Positions 12,256-24,332 of a stretch of DNA of 64,000 nt are shown one piece after another (position 1 is the stretch's first letter; every line of letters starts with the position of its first letter). Made by a program: the position numbers and the translations under genes. This stretch comes from Struthio camelus. Its lineage: Eukaryota > Chordata > Aves > Struthioniformes > Struthionidae. Under the pieces are notes generated by a model. It was not told the DNA's origin, made no database searches, and saw only the letters and a program-made list of their open reading frames with translations. The stretch covers positions 121,037,900 through 121,101,899 of the forward strand of contig NC_090943.1 of NCBI RefSeq assembly GCF_040807025.1, read 5' to 3'.

Positions 12256-15200
12256 GTAAGTGATATGCAAACCTAGGTGTAGCATAGATTAATTTTGGTA
12301 ACAATACTGAGAATGTTGAGACTGCGTTTGGCCCTATTTTAAGAAGTTTCTTTTTTTTTTAATCTACTAATAACAGCTGTTTGGAATGCTTTGTTCTAAA
12401 TGACAGCAACTTACTGGGACATGTAAAAACAAACTCATGGAGGTATTACAAAAGTAAATGCTTTTATTAGTGTTCTATTTCATAAATGTTTTAGATGAAA
12501 GGCTTGTATGAACAATGGTTCATTCTCTCTCGTTCAGAGGAAAATTTTTACTTCCTCTAATTGGCATCTCTTACAAAATGGGAGGACACCCATTAGAGTT
12601 TTTCTAAAGTCATGAAATTGCATTGTGTTTTGATGCTTATCCTTCATTCATCAGAACAGAACTTTAGTGTCTAATAGAGTCCTTGTTTCCCAAATATTTA
12701 TTTCATCATGGAACAGTCCTTCCTTTAATTACAGCAATTACTGGCAAAGCCTACGTACTTTTCACCATATGCAATGCTCATAACTGTTCAGTACCGACTA
12801 AGGACTGTGCCTTTATCTGTGCTCTAACTCAGTATTTTGTGTGGTAAGGGGCCTGTAGCCTTTTTTTGCACCAAGTCTTTAGAATTCAGCGTACTTTTTT
12901 GGCCGAAATGTTGCAAGATGTAGTACAGCCGTAAGTGTGTTAGCACATACCTATCTGAATTTTACTTTCAAAGTAATGGTAAGTAATTGGGGGAAAGCTA
13001 ACTCTTTCTTCAAAGTGATGACTTAATATTTTTATCTATATACAAATAGGATGAGATTTGAAACGCTCAGAAAACAAATGATCCAAAAAATGATTCTTGT
13101 TCTCTCTTAGCCTGGAACAGGCCATGAAGATACTAGTTAAGAAATTACCGATGTATGTAAAGATACAGTCCTTGCAGGTTCTCTTCTGCCCCCCACCCTG
13201 GTCTTTATTTGATAATAGTATTCACGGGTGCTCCTTCTTCAAAAAAATGTATTTCATGTGCTTCATGTGGAATCATGGTCATCTTGCTGGCAGGAATTTT
13301 GTGTCTGATGCACAGAAAGGCTTCACCGAGCTCTGTGGCTGCATGGGGGTTAAATGTTCAAGTGACAAACTGAGAATCTCGTCTGCTTGCTTCCTTTCAG
13401 CCAGTTTTACTTTTAGGACTGGCAAGTTATTTCTGGCTGGCAACCCACAAAGTGCCTGCCCTTTATGGCCCTTTATGGCGGGGAGATAATTTGTTAGTTT
13501 TTGATACGGACATTTATTGTTATGGACGCTGAACTGTCTTCCTTCAAACGAAAAAGTTGTTTAACTTAACTGGCGTCCCAAGCGAACACAGTTTTAGCAG
13601 TCCGCATTGTGTTTCCAGCCTTCCTCAGACTGCAAAGCCAAGTCCTCTAAGATCACCTAAAGTCTTCGATCCCTTTTCAAGTTGGCATTGAGATGGACAC
13701 AGCGGGGCGAGCCAAAATAAGGCAGCCGGGACAGCTTTCTGCAGGGGAGATCTCCCCCCAGGAGCACGTTTGATGCCCTTCTTTTACCTGCTTGGGCCAG
13801 CTTCAGTTAACTGCAGCATTTTGAGGTCCACATTTGGACTTTCATGGCAGTAAGGACCTGGCTGGGGGTTTCCACTCCGGTAGAGATATGACTAGGTATT
13901 TTTAAGGGGAAACATGGACTGCAGGGGTAATTATTAAGATCAATGGTATTGTTTGTCTAGACTATATCTTCCAGAAAAGCACTGAGCGAGGTCTCCCTGC
14001 TTTTTCATTTTCTCTAGGTCAGCTACTGTTGTATCTGGAAAAATGCCTTAGTTCACATTTAGGGTTTTTTTGCCTGGGTTTGACTTCCAGCCGTCACCAC
14101 TTCAGCACTGACCGAGGGTCTGTCGTGCTCTGTCCTCTCTGTCTTGTTTCTTGTGTTTCTTTTGTCGATGGGAATAACTGGCCCGTGCCAAGAGCTCTTT
14201 TGTCCGTGGTTCAAGGATTTGGCCTGCACCTGGGTGAAGTAGCCTAGCTGTGATGCAACATAGGAGTTACGCAGCTTTACTAGAAACTAAAGAATGGGTA
14301 TTTGTCCTTCACAGCCTTGCTGAGAAATTTCACTAGGCACCGATGCTCCCTTTAGAGGAGCGAAGGGAGGGAGAAAAAGGTAGTGTTGCAGTGCCCCCAG
14401 AGCTCACGGGTTTAAACAGGATGTTGAAACTTGGGCTGCCAGTAAGGAGAGTTTATGCATGTTGCTGGTTAACAGCTAGGCCGTATGGACTGCACAGAAG
14501 ACCTCACTTGCATTGCTTTTATGCCTTCCCGACTCAACCAGTGCTTCCCTTCCCCGCAGCTCCCATCAGAGTGAACAGCAGCATGGCAGGCTGCAATTTC
14601 TAGTCGTTTTCTTTCTGAAATAGAAAAATCGGCATGTGCTGCAATTCAGGCAAATCGCAGCCTGAGGTCAGAGAGAAACCTGTGGTTTTTTTCTCCTGAG
14701 CGTGCACAGCCGTCTTAGTGTTAACAGACCTCTGCGAAATGACTGCAGAGATGTAGACCTACTGTACAGAGATTTCAACCAATTTGTGGTCCTGAGTGGA
14801 ATATAGCTTTAATTGTTACTTCTCACAAGTGCCGGAGCAGCTGAGAGTGGCTCTGATGTCAGCACTGAACATTTTGTTGTGAGTAGAGAGCTGCAGCTTA
14901 TAATTAAAGTTTCGTTATTTGGCCCGCATTTAGCATGAGTGCTTGGCAGCTGCAAGCTCATAGAGTTTTTTTTCTTTTTGTTTTTCCTTTTTCTCCCTCC
15001 TTATGGATGTGGAGAGCAATTAATGGGGGTGGGGGGGAAGGAGCGTGACAAGAATTTGAGCGCCCGGTGTTTGACATGCGTGAGGCTCGATCCTCAGCCG
15101 CAGCGAGCCTGCGTGGCACTGCTGACTGCAGAGCAGGGTTAAATGCACAGCCGTCACCCCCGGGAGCCCGACTCGGGCTTTGCCAGCCGGAGTGTTTCCT

Positions 15201-18200
15201 CTGGTAAAACTCTACTGCGATCGGCGTGAATTTTGCATCAGTGAACACTGCAGGCTTTATCCCAAGGTATAGGGCGTACAACATTTCTGGTCCTTCCTTG
15301 GTTTTAAATCTGAAATATGCGCAGTTAGCACTCCCGCCTGTGTGATGTGCAGCTTCCTCCCTTCTTGCGGAGCCCAAGTTTATTATCACTTACACTGGCT
15401 TTATACTCTTATAATTTTACGTAGCTGAAATAGTCCGGACTTGCAGAAGTTTTTTACTGCAAGTCCTCAGCTGTTTGCAAGCAATAGCTGAGCTTCCTCC
15501 TCGAAGATAGCTGTGGGGAAGGAGAATTGCTTTTAGTTTGGTCTTTTTTTTGTAGTTGAAGTTCCTAGCTTTAAAAAGCATACATCCCTGTTAGCATTTC
15601 TAAAAGTGATACAAGCAGCCTGGTAGGGAGTGATGCCGAAAAGGCAACTGAAATAATTTTCCAGCCCAAACCCTACAGCGACTGTTAATTATATTAGTCA
15701 TATTTAAATTCTGGTCTACCCCGGAGAAATTATTTCACTTAGTGTTGTCTTTGTAGGAGAGCCTACAATCTCTACCACAATATAAACAATAAGAGGTAGA
15801 AGAATTCATGCTGGAGGGAGGGGAGGGAAACATCATGTCAGGGTTAACAGATGTCTTCCTGGCTGATAGTGCTAAAATAGGAATTCTTGCAGATTCTTAA
15901 ATCTCTCTGGAATAGGAAATCCCTTTATTTATCAGACAGAAGAGTAACTTCTTTGCCAGACTCTCCTGTCAACTTGTGCACATGCAAACTCTTCGCTGTC
16001 TGGCTGATCTCCTTGCGCTCTGGTGAACAGAGACAAAATCCATTCTGCGCAGAAAGGGAAAGCTCACTCTGCAGCACACACCAGGTTGGCTCACACAGCT
16101 CTGTTTCTGTTGGTAGCATAAAGATACGGGAGCATGTTCAGCTGGCTGGTACGTACTACCAAAACTTGCAGAAAAAGGAAAAAAGCCCAGTTCAGTAGCG
16201 TCCTGCGTCTGAGTGCAGCATCCCTGCATCATCCATCTAGCCATGCCCAAGAGATGCACCTGAAAATTGGTTTTGGTGCCTAATGACAATTTCAGTGTAT
16301 TTGTTTAATTATGTCAAAATACATTGACAGCTGTACACCACTTACTCATAAAAAAGCGTGTCGCAAAAGGCTGCAGCGCCCTTAGAGCGGGCCGCGCTTG
16401 CCAAGCGCAGCACCAGCGTCAAGCACAGCCAGCCTGCGTTAGGAAATAGTGGTGCTGCAGCGTGGTTTGAAAATGAGAAGTGCTGGCAGCCCAGCGCACT
16501 TAATCTAACCAAACCCTGCGTGGTGATCGAGTGCCTTCAGTCCCTCGCTGCCCCTTAGGGCCTTTCGCAAGGGGCATCAAGGTCAGGAGTCCTGCGGTAC
16601 AGCGAACGCCTCCGATGCCCTCACCGCCTTCCTGGGGCTGCTTCCGTAGCGGTCAGTTAAGCATCCCCAGGTCGCTCTTTTATCAGCTGCTGACCTCGTA
16701 GCCGAGAGTCGCAGAGAGCAGAGGATCCCAGCGGTGGGAGATACGCACATTTAAACCCTGCGCGGTGTGCATTTGATGCCGTATCCGGCTGAGTCTCCAG
16801 TACACGTATTTTGTAACAGTGACTCATATGTATTAATTGAGAAGCATTTCAGCGTGTTAACTCTATGAAATAAACTGGTATCCTTCCAGGCACTTTATTC
16901 CAGAAAGGCAGTTTTGAGATTATTTCCTTGTGAAATTCTAAATATTTAGAATTAGATGTTAATAATTTTCAAACAATGGAAACATCATCTTTTAGTCTTC
17001 CTTTTCCTTTTTTTTTTTTCATTTTGAAGAGAGAATTGCTCCCATTTTGTTTCATTCTTTTAAGCCTCTGCCCTCAGAAAATTTCCTGTACATCAGCATC
17101 GTCAGCCATAAGCATCTGCATTAGGCTGCTGACAGTTTGCAGCTGCGCAGGTGTAGCCAGGCAGCATTGCACAGACCACTGGAGAGTCCATGGACTTCTT
17201 TGCGTTTCTTATGCAGTTCGTGACTTACCATTGTGCTTCTGTTAAACATACGAGCCGTCTGTCTGCTCTGTGTGGAGTAGATTTATTAGATGTCCACGGT
17301 AGTGATACCTGAAGAGACCCTACTGTGGAACTTTGATTTTGTTCACTTTTGTCATACTGATTTTATTCATCCTTCTTTGGAGGGAGATAGAGGCATCCAA
17401 AGCTAGATCCTCTTCTGCTGGTAGCATGCCAAAGTAGGATTTATTTTCAACAATATTTCATCTTGCCAGTCTTTCCAGTCATTTCAGGCATCCTCCCTCC
17501 TCCCCTATTTATGAAACTATATATACAGCTTTCCTATGAGAAAGCAGCTGCTCGAAAATGCTTATGAATAACACACAAACTAACCTCCAAGTTCAAAACT
17601 GCCAGCCCTGCAAGAGAAGCGTGCCGAGTACAGACTTCAGCCCCGGCATGCCTCACGCCGTCCAGGCATCTGCCAGCTACCATATATCAACGCTTCCATT
17701 TGTCTTGCAACTTCCATCGCCAAAGGAAAAAATACATACACAGCTTTGTGTATGTATACAGACAACACGAACAGCGCTCGCCAAGGAGTACTTCTGAGTA
17801 CTGAAGTGAAATGCGTTCTGTGCAAATAAGCCGTGAGAAACAAGACAGACCCATTGTGGATGACAGCAGTGACAAACTTTGGAGATCGGCGCATTAGAGC
17901 TGCCGGCTGGTAGTTCCCAGCGCCTTCCTCGTGTGTCTGGCTGCTCCGGAGGTGCAGGACGCCTGCTGGGTGGAAAACAGCATCATATATAATAAAGTAA
18001 TGCATGTTTGGTGTAGAAAAGTGCTATGCTCCATTTCGGGAAATATTTGCAAACCCTTCATAAAATTTGGAGCATCAGTGTGGAGCAGTGCTCCTATACA
18101 GGTGCTACCAGAATTATTCCAGGCAGGAAAAAAAAATCCCCGCTGTCTTCTCCTCCAGGCGGCGGCTTCTTTCGTGACTCACCGACAGCTCAGGAGCAGT

Positions 18201-18673
18201 AAGAAACCATTTAAAACAGAGAAGGGAAAAGAGAAGTAGATGCTGAGCAGGCGAGAGGAAGGCAAAGGATGAGGTTAGGTCACGGCGCTCCCATGCCGGC
18301 AGGGAGGTCCCACCTGGCCCTTGTGGGTTTCTCGCGCGCGCAAAGATTTTCCTGCGCTCCATCTGCTTTTCTTCCTCCGGGGAAGCAGCAGGTCCGTGCT
18401 CCGCGCTGAGGCATTCGCGGGGCACGGAGGCTCCCGCGCTACCCCGCTCCGGGGAAGGATGGCGGGAGGCTGGACGGACGGACGGATGGAGACCCTTGGA
18501 CCTTGCTTTTCTACCTAGGTCCCCCCTAGGTTTTCTGCTTTAGTCACAGTGTTACAGCAAGCAAGGCGCTGGAAGCCTTGTCTGAAACAGAAGAGGCAAC
18601 TGAGTCGCTCAGCCAACAAACGTAATTCTGCAGTGCTGTCAAATTACCTGGCAACAGACTCTTTTTTACCTTG

Positions 18674-18761
18674 CTTTTTCCTTTTTTTTTCCCCTTTTTT
18701 CCTTTTTTTTTTCCTTTTTTTTTCCCTTTTTTCCTTTTTTTTTCTTTTTTCTTTTTTTTTC
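18674..18761 (+). repeat. 88-nt uninterrupted polypyrimidine tract
   Basis: Every base from 18674 to 18761 is C or T, arranged as alternating T6-T10 and CC/CCC/CCCC blocks with mirror-like symmetry. Such mirror polypurine-polypyrimidine tracts can form intramolecular triplex (H-DNA). It also resembles a very long splice-acceptor polypyrimidine tract, but no AG follows directly. Confidence 0.9.
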
Positions 18762-18848
18762 GCCGTCTGCCTCTCCCCGGGCCAGGGGAACGACATGCCC
18801 CCGCTCAGAGGCGAGTCGGGGCTCTGCAGCACCTACCGGAAAAGTCAA

Positions 18849-18869
18849 GGGAGGGGAGCGGGGAGGGGG
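18849..18869 (+). other. G-quadruplex motif
   Basis: Four G-runs (3, 4, 4 and 5 G) separated by loops of 1, 3 and 1 bases on the + strand. This satisfies the strict G3+N1-7 rule with very short loops, which favours a stable parallel quadruplex. It lies 88 bp after the polypyrimidine tract, on the non-template strand of CABLES1. Confidence 0.85.
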
Positions 18870-20160
18870 CAAAGGAGTTGCACAGGTCCTTTTCTGGAGA
18901 AGAAGGGCGGTTAGTTCAGCAATCCGGCGTGGCACTGACAGGATGAGACAGCTGCCTTGCAGGCGGTGTGTGCAAACATGCTGCTGTTATCCTGTTACAT
19001 GACTCAAAACCAGCACAACGCTAGCTTTCGCCCGCTTTTCGTTCTTGTGATTTACGTGGCAAAGGCTGTTGTCTAGCAGGAAGGGGCAGCTAAGGGGGTG
19101 GGGGGGGAGAGTCTTATCGACCGGACAAAAATCGACAAATCTCTGCGTTTCAAAATAACCCCACTTTGTCACCGTTGTCAGTTTTAAGCTGCCTGCTTAT
19201 TCTCAGGCTTCTGAGCGCTTTCCTTTAGGACAAGTGGCCTTTTTTCCCTTGAAAAAGACGTTAGATGAATATTGGCAAATCTCTCCTTGGCAGTTGGGGG
19301 GGGGTCAGGTAAAGCGAGGGGGGTCTCCCTGCCCATAGCGCCACCGGGGCGCAGGATGAGCCCGCGGGTGCCGGGCTCGCTCGCCGTCCCCCCACCGCGA
19401 GCGGGAGCCTCTCCGGTACATGCTTCTCGGGGTAGGGGCGAGCGCCACCCCAACGGGCACGACTCACGTGCCGCCCTTCAGCAGAGCGTCACGTGCTGTA
19501 GTTAACAATTAGGCAGACTTTCCTTAGGAAGTTGTCCGCTTTACTGAGTCACGTCTGGATTGGTGCTTCACACATAACTGCGTCGGAGGGAGCTTGCAAG
19601 CGGTCATCCGTCTCACCTAAGAAAAGCAACTGTTGGGCTGGACAGGCCCCGCAGAATTGCCTGCCAGGAGGTAGCGGGAGCTTTTTGTCGGGACAGATGA
19701 TGGATCTCACGTTGCGTGGCAGATGATAGCAGAACAGCCCTCACCACTGAAAATGTGTGCATGACCAGAACCATGCCATGTGGCACGAAGTTGCTTTTTC
19801 CTCTTCCTTACAGCATCCATTTACCTCAAGTACTGCTGTGTGCTATTGGTGGGGGGGAGCATACTGTGCTTCCTTTTAAATTCGTGTAATTATCCCTTAC
19901 TTGAGTATCACAGCTTCTAAATGAAGAAGTGCAAGAAAAACTAATTGTGTTTTGCTCCTCTCCTGGCTCCTTTCTGATCCAGCCAAGAACATCATGACTG
20001 GTTAACAACAGTTGTCCAAAGCCATTACGGTCTCTCCTCCCCAAAGCCTTCCATATACTATTTTAATTATGGGGGAAAAAAAAAAAAAACCCTGCAAGAA
20101 TACGCACACTGGCCTTTTGGCTGTTTTAGATTCCCATGAGGATATAACACAGCGAGGCTC

Positions 20161-20171
20161 AATCTTGTGAA
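20161..20171 (+). repeat. Candidate target-site duplication, left copy
   Basis: AATCTTGTGAA immediately before the CR1 5' end. The identical 11-mer occurs at 24416-24426 immediately after the CR1 3' repeats. Confidence 0.65.
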
Positions 20172-20177
20172 TCTTGA

Positions 20178-21389
20178 GTGATCAGAGCGCAGCCAACAGA
20201 GGCAGCGAACAGACGCAGCAGTTTGCGCAGCAGTTTGCGCAGCAGTTCGCGCAGAAGGGCGCCAGAAGGCAAAGAAGGCATCTCTCCATTTTGCACAGTG
20301 GTGTGTCCTTCCCCGGGCATGGTCATGACACGCTGCAGAGCACGTTCCCCAGTGGCTGCGGGAGGTGCTGCATTGGCTGTGTCTGAGGCCTCAACCCAGA
20401 CAGACCCTCAGACAGCAGATGCAGCTCTGCAGGTGTCAGGCTGCAGGGAGTGCCTGGGGCCTCTCCGCGAGGCCTGGGCTGACAGACAGCTCTCCTGTGT
20501 GAGGTGTGCTGTGGTTGACCAATTGCGTCACCAGATAAAGGAGTTACAGGAGGAGGTTAGTAGGCTGCGTAGCATCCGAGAGGATGAGCGGGAGATTGAC
20601 AGGGCGTTCTCGGAGATTGTTCAGCTCCGGGAGTCCCCTGCCCCGACTGCAGCGGAGGTGTCAGAGGGCTCAGCACCGTGTGTAAAGGTGCATCATGACG
20701 CTGTTGAAGAGGGCTGGAAGCTGGTGACCTCTCGTAGAAAGAGAAAGGCTCTTGCTCCTCCTCAAGAGTTACCCTTGAAGAACAAGTTTAGCGCCCTCCA
20801 AGCCGAGGAGGAGCTGGGCATGGCTCCAAGGGAGGCAACTGGCCTGGCAGACCCTGTGCCGTGCAGGAACCCCCGGAAGAAACGGCGAGTGATTGTTGTG
20901 GGTGACTGCCTGCTGCAGGGGACAGAGGCACCTATCTGCCGACCTGATCTCTTGTCCAGAGAGGTTTGCTGCCTGCCAGGGGCTCGAATAAGAGATGTCG
21001 TGGAAAGACTGCCAAGGCTTGTCCACGCGTCGGACTACTACCCTCTGCTGATCTTCCATGTGGGTGCTAATGACACGAAAGGCAAACTGGAAACCATCAA
21101 ACGGGACTTCAGAGCTCTGGGAATGGTGGTGAAGGGTCTGGGAGCCCAGGTCGTTTTCTCCTCAATCTTGCCTGTGAGGGGAAAGGACAGGAGGAGGAGT
21201 AGACGAGTTTTCCAAGTTAACAGCTGGCTGCGCCGCTGGTGTTGGCAAGAGGGCTTTGGTTTCTATGACCATGGGACCCTGTTTGAAGATCAACAGCTGA
21301 TGGGGAGAGACGGGATCCACCTTACCAAGCGGGGCACGCGCGTCTTTGCCAACAGATTGGCCAGCCTGGTAAGGAGGGCTTTAAACTAG
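20178..21389 (+). CDS. CR1 ORF1 protein (zinc-knuckle-like, coiled coil, SGNH esterase)
   Basis: A 403-codon frame. Methionines at residues 1 and 48 are both possible starts; I favour Met48 (20319, [11 protein letters not shown]), because residues 1-47 translate the 12-bp tandem repeat into a low-complexity [10 protein letters not shown] string. From residue 89 there is C-X2-C-X14-C-X2-C (C89, C92, C107, C110), a probable zinc-binding knuckle. A heptad-like charged coiled coil follows (about 112-150), then a basic patch (RRKRK, 186-190) and a C-terminal SGNH-type esterase (about 237-403). The esterase blocks are VVGDCLL (240-246), HVGANDT (294-300) and RDGIHLT (377-383). In the CR1 family the first block normally carries Ser as nucleophile (GDS); here it is Cys244. 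ORF1 proteins bind the element RNA; the role of the esterase is not settled. Confidence 0.9.
   Translation: MIRAQPTEAANRRSSLRSSLRSSSRRRAPEGKEGISPFCTVVCPSPGMVMTRCRARSPVAAGGAALAVSEASTQTDPQTADAALQVSGCRECLGPLREAWADRQLSCVRCAVVDQLRHQIKELQEEVSRLRSIREDEREIDRAFSEIVQLRESPAPTAAEVSEGSAPCVKVHHDAVEEGWKLVTSRRKRKALAPPQELPLKNKFSALQAEEELGMAPREATGLADPVPCRNPRKKRRVIVVGDCLLQGTEAPICRPDLLSREVCCLPGARIRDVVERLPRLVHASDYYPLLIFHVGANDTKGKLETIKRDFRALGMVVKGLGAQVVFSSILPVRGKDRRRSRRVFQVNSWLRRWCWQEGFGFYDHGTLFEDQQLMGRDGIHLTKRGTRVFANRLASLVRRALN
20215..20250 (+). repeat. Three 12-bp tandem units in CR1 leader
   Basis: GCAGCAGTTTGC occurs twice, then once with one substitution (TTT to TTC), followed by a partial unit. It lies in the probable 5' UTR of the CR1 element. 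Tandem leader repeats occur in some LINE promoters, but a promoter role here is inference. Confidence 0.85.
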
Positions 21390-21394
21390 GCAAG

Positions 21395-24328
21395 ATGGGG
21401 GAAGGGGAGTGGTATAGTGGCAGGGGAGTCAGTAAAACACCGTTCAAGTCAGGATGCCTCCAGCGGGTGCATACAACCAGGGGAGACAGCATGCAACATG
21501 GCTATGGAGGATCCTCTTGCACCTCTTCTGGGAAGCCTGTGTGCTTGACTGGCTCTCTCAAATGCCTGTATACCAATGCACGCAGCATGGGGAATAAGCA
21601 GGAAGAGTTAGAGATCTGTGTGCGGTCGCAGGGTCATGATCTCATTGCAGTGACAGAGACATGGTGGGATAGTTCACATGACTGGGATGCTGTCATGGAT
21701 GGCTATGTGCTTTTTAGGAAAGACAGGCCAGGAAGGCGAGGTGGTGGAGTTGCTCTTTATGTGAGGGAGCAACTAGAATGTATGGAGCTCTGCCTCGGGG
21801 TGGATGAAGAGCAAGTTGAGAGCCTATGGGTAAGGATTAAAGGGCAGGCTAACATGGGTGACACTGTTGTGGGGGTCTACTACAGGCCACCTGATCAGGA
21901 GGAAGTCGTCGATGAGGCCTTCTACAGACAGCTGGAAGTAGCCTCACGATCACAGGCCCTGGTTCTCATGGGAGACTTCAACCACCCTGACATCTGTTGG
22001 GAAGACAGCACAGCTAGGCACAAACAGTCAAAGAGGTTCCTGCAGAGCATTGATGATAATTTCTTGACCCAGGTGGTGGAGACGCCAACGAGGAGAGGTG
22101 CAATGCTAGACCTTGTACTAACGAACAAAGAAGGTCTAGTTGGAGATGTGAAGGTTGGGGGCAGCCTTGGCTGCAGTGACCATGAGATGGTGGAGTTCAG
22201 GATCCTGCGAGGAGGGAGCAGGGCAATGAGTAGGATTGCAACGCTGGACTTCAGGAGAGCTGACTTTGGCCTCTTCGGGGACCTACTTAGGGGAATCTCC
22301 TGGGGTAGGGCCCTAGAAGGAAGAGGGGTCCAAGAGAGCTGGTTAATATTCAAGCGTCACTTCCTCCAGGCTCAAGATCGGTGCATCCCTCTGAGGAAGA
22401 AGTTCAGCAAAGCAGGCAGGAGACCTGCATGGATGAGCAAGGAACTCCTGGCCAAACTCCAGCAGAAGAAGGAAGTGTACAGAATGTGGAAAAGGGGACA
22501 GGCCACTTGGGAGGAATACAGGGACGTTGTCAGAGCGTGCAGGGATGCGACAAGGAAGGCTAAGGCCCAGTTGGAATTAAATCTGGCAAGGGATGTCAAG
22601 GACAACAAGAAGGCCTTCTTCAAATACATCAATAGCAAAAGGAAGACTAGGGAAAACGTGGGCCCGCTGCTGAAAGGGGCGGGTGCCCTGGTGACAAAGG
22701 ATACAGAGAAGGCAGAGTTATTGAATGCCTTCTTTGCTTCTGTCTTCACTGCTAAGGCCAGTCCTGAGGAATTCCAGACCTTGGAGACAAGAGAGGAAGG
22801 CTGGAGAAAGGAAGACTCTCCCTTGGTTGAGGAGGATCGGGTTAGAGATCTTTTGTCCAAACTTGACATCCACAAATCCATGGGCCCCGATGGGATGCAC
22901 CCACGAGTGCTGAGGGAGCTGGCGGATGTTATCGCTAGGCCTCTCTCCATCATCTTTGAAAGGTCCTGGAGATCAGGAGAGGTGCCTGAGGACTGGAAGA
23001 AAGCCAATGTCACGCCAGTCTTCCAAAAGGGCAAGAAGGAGGAGCCAGGAAACTACAGGCCTGTCAGCCTCACCTCCATCCCGGGAAAGGTGATGGAACA
23101 GCTCATCCTGGAGGTCATCACTAAGCATCTGGAGGACAAGAAGGTGATCAGGAGTAGTCAGCATGGATTCACCAAAGGGAAATCATGCTTGACCAATCTG
23201 ATAGCCTTCTATGACAGAATGACTGGCTGGGTAGATGAGGGCAGAGCAGTGGATGTTGTCTTTCTGGACTTCAGCAAGGCTTTTGACACTGTCTCCCATC
23301 ACATCCTCCTAGGTAAGCTCAGGAAGTGTGGGCTAGATGAGTGGACGGTGAGGTGGCTTGAGAACTGGCTGGATGGCCGAGCTCAGAGGGTTGTGGTGAA
23401 TGGCGCAGAGTCAAGTTGGAGGCCTGTGGCTAGTGGTGTCCCCCAGGGGTCAGTCCTGGGTCCAGTCTTGTTCAATATATTCATCAATGACCTGGAGGAA
23501 GGGACAGAGTGCACCCTCAGCAAGTTTGCTGATGATACTAAACTGGGGGGAGTGGCTGACACACCAGAAGACTGTGCTGCCATTCAGAGGGACCTGGACA
23601 GGCTGGAGAGGTGGGCGGAGAGGAACCTCATGAAGTTCAACAAAGGCAAGTGCAAGGTCCTGCACCTAGGCAGGAATAATCCCATGCACCAGTACAGGCT
23701 GGGGACTGACCTGTTGGAAAGTAGCTCTGCCGAGAAGGACCTGGGAGTGCTGGTGGACAAGAAGTTAAGCATGAGCCAGCAGTGTGCCCTTGTGGCCAAG
23801 AAGGCCAATGGGATCCTAGGGTGCATTAGGCAGAGTGTTGCCAGCAGGTCGAGGGAGGTGATCCTGCCCCTCTATTCAGCCCTGGTGAGGCCTCACCTGG
23901 AGTACTGTGTCCAGTTCTGGGCTCCCCAGTACAAGAGAGACATGGCACTCCTGGAGAGAGTCCAGCGGAGGGCTACCAAGATGATTAGAGGGCTGGAGCA
24001 TCTCTCCTCTGAAGAAAGGCTGAGGGAGCTGGGCCTGTTCAGCCTGGAGAAGAGAAGATTGAGAGGGGATCTCATCAACGTGTACAAGTATCTGAAGGGG
24101 GAGTGTCAAGAGGATGAGGCCAGCCTCTTCTCCGTGGTGCCCAGCAACAGGACAAGAGGCAATGGGCAGAAACTGAACCACAGGAAGTTCCATCTGAACC
24201 TGAGAAAAAACTTCTTCACTGTGAGGGTGACAGAGCATTGGAACAGGTTGCCCAGAGGGGTGGTGGAGTCTCCTTCGCTGGAGATATTCAAAACCCGTCT
24301 GGATGTGATCCTGGGCAATATGCTCTAG
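21395..24328 (+). CDS. CR1 ORF2 protein (APE endonuclease and reverse transcriptase)
   Basis: A 977-residue uninterrupted polyprotein, a full-length size for CR1. The N-terminal APE-type endonuclease (about 55-270) shows TNARSMGNK (N61), VTETWW (E88), YYRPP (162-166), GDFNHPD (193-199), LDLVLT (238-243) and SDH (261-263), i.e. all expected catalytic blocks. The reverse transcriptase (about 500-790) shows [19 protein letters not shown] (D625), [10 protein letters not shown] and FADD (711-714, the two metal-binding Asp). A C-terminal tail (about 840-977) is the segment most often kept in truncated copies. The start ATG lies 5 nt after the ORF1 stop in another frame, suggesting reinitiation after ORF1 translation. 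No disabling change was seen, so retrotransposition competence is possible, subject to the ORF1 Cys substitution. Confidence 0.95.
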   Translation: MGEGEWYSGRGVSKTPFKSGCLQRVHTTRGDSMQHGYGGSSCTSSGKPVCLTGSLKCLYTNARSMGNKQEELEICVRSQGHDLIAVTETWWDSSHDWDAVMDGYVLFRKDRPGRRGGGVALYVREQLECMELCLGVDEEQVESLWVRIKGQANMGDTVVGVYYRPPDQEEVVDEAFYRQLEVASRSQALVLMGDFNHPDICWEDSTARHKQSKRFLQSIDDNFLTQVVETPTRRGAMLDLVLTNKEGLVGDVKVGGSLGCSDHEMVEFRILRGGSRAMSRIATLDFRRADFGLFGDLLRGISWGRALEGRGVQESWLIFKRHFLQAQDRCIPLRKKFSKAGRRPAWMSKELLAKLQQKKEVYRMWKRGQATWEEYRDVVRACRDATRKAKAQLELNLARDVKDNKKAFFKYINSKRKTRENVGPLLKGAGALVTKDTEKAELLNAFFASVFTAKASPEEFQTLETREEGWRKEDSPLVEEDRVRDLLSKLDIHKSMGPDGMHPRVLRELADVIARPLSIIFERSWRSGEVPEDWKKANVTPVFQKGKKEEPGNYRPVSLTSIPGKVMEQLILEVITKHLEDKKVIRSSQHGFTKGKSCLTNLIAFYDRMTGWVDEGRAVDVVFLDFSKAFDTVSHHILLGKLRKCGLDEWTVRWLENWLDGRAQRVVVNGAESSWRPVASGVPQGSVLGPVLFNIFINDLEEGTECTLSKFADDTKLGGVADTPEDCAAIQRDLDRLERWAERNLMKFNKGKCKVLHLGRNNPMHQYRLGTDLLESSSAEKDLGVLVDKKLSMSQQCALVAKKANGILGCIRQSVASRSREVILPLYSALVRPHLEYCVQFWAPQYKRDMALLERVQRRATKMIRGLEHLSSEERLRELGLFSLEKRRLRGDLINVYKYLKGECQEDEASLFSVVPSNRTRGNGQKLNHRKFHLNLRKNFFTVRVTEHWNRLPRGVVESPSLEIFKTRLDVILGNML

Positions 24329-24332
24329 GTGA

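Larger units (their letters stand above)
18240..19560. promoter_or_regulatory. CpG-rich intronic candidate regulatory element
   Basis: Within an otherwise AT-rich, CpG-poor intron this segment is dense in CpG, notably 18280-18480 (TCGCGCGCGC at about 18331) and 19310-19500. It carries two AP-1 consensus sites (TGACTCA 19000-19006; TGAGTCA 19545-19551) and two CACGTG E-boxes 25 bp apart (19465-19470 and 19490-19495). A third CACGT core overlaps the second AP-1 site. A polypyrimidine tract and a G-quadruplex motif lie inside it. These features suit an internal promoter or enhancer. A transcript starting here could encode only the cyclin-box exons. This is inference from motifs alone; no TATA box or initiator could be chosen. 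Confidence 0.4.

Noticed and set aside
21922..24318. Long minus-strand open frames across the CR1 ORF2
   Set aside because: These are antisense shadows of a GC-rich coding sequence; the same pattern appears antisense to the CR1 copies at 54216 and 58550.
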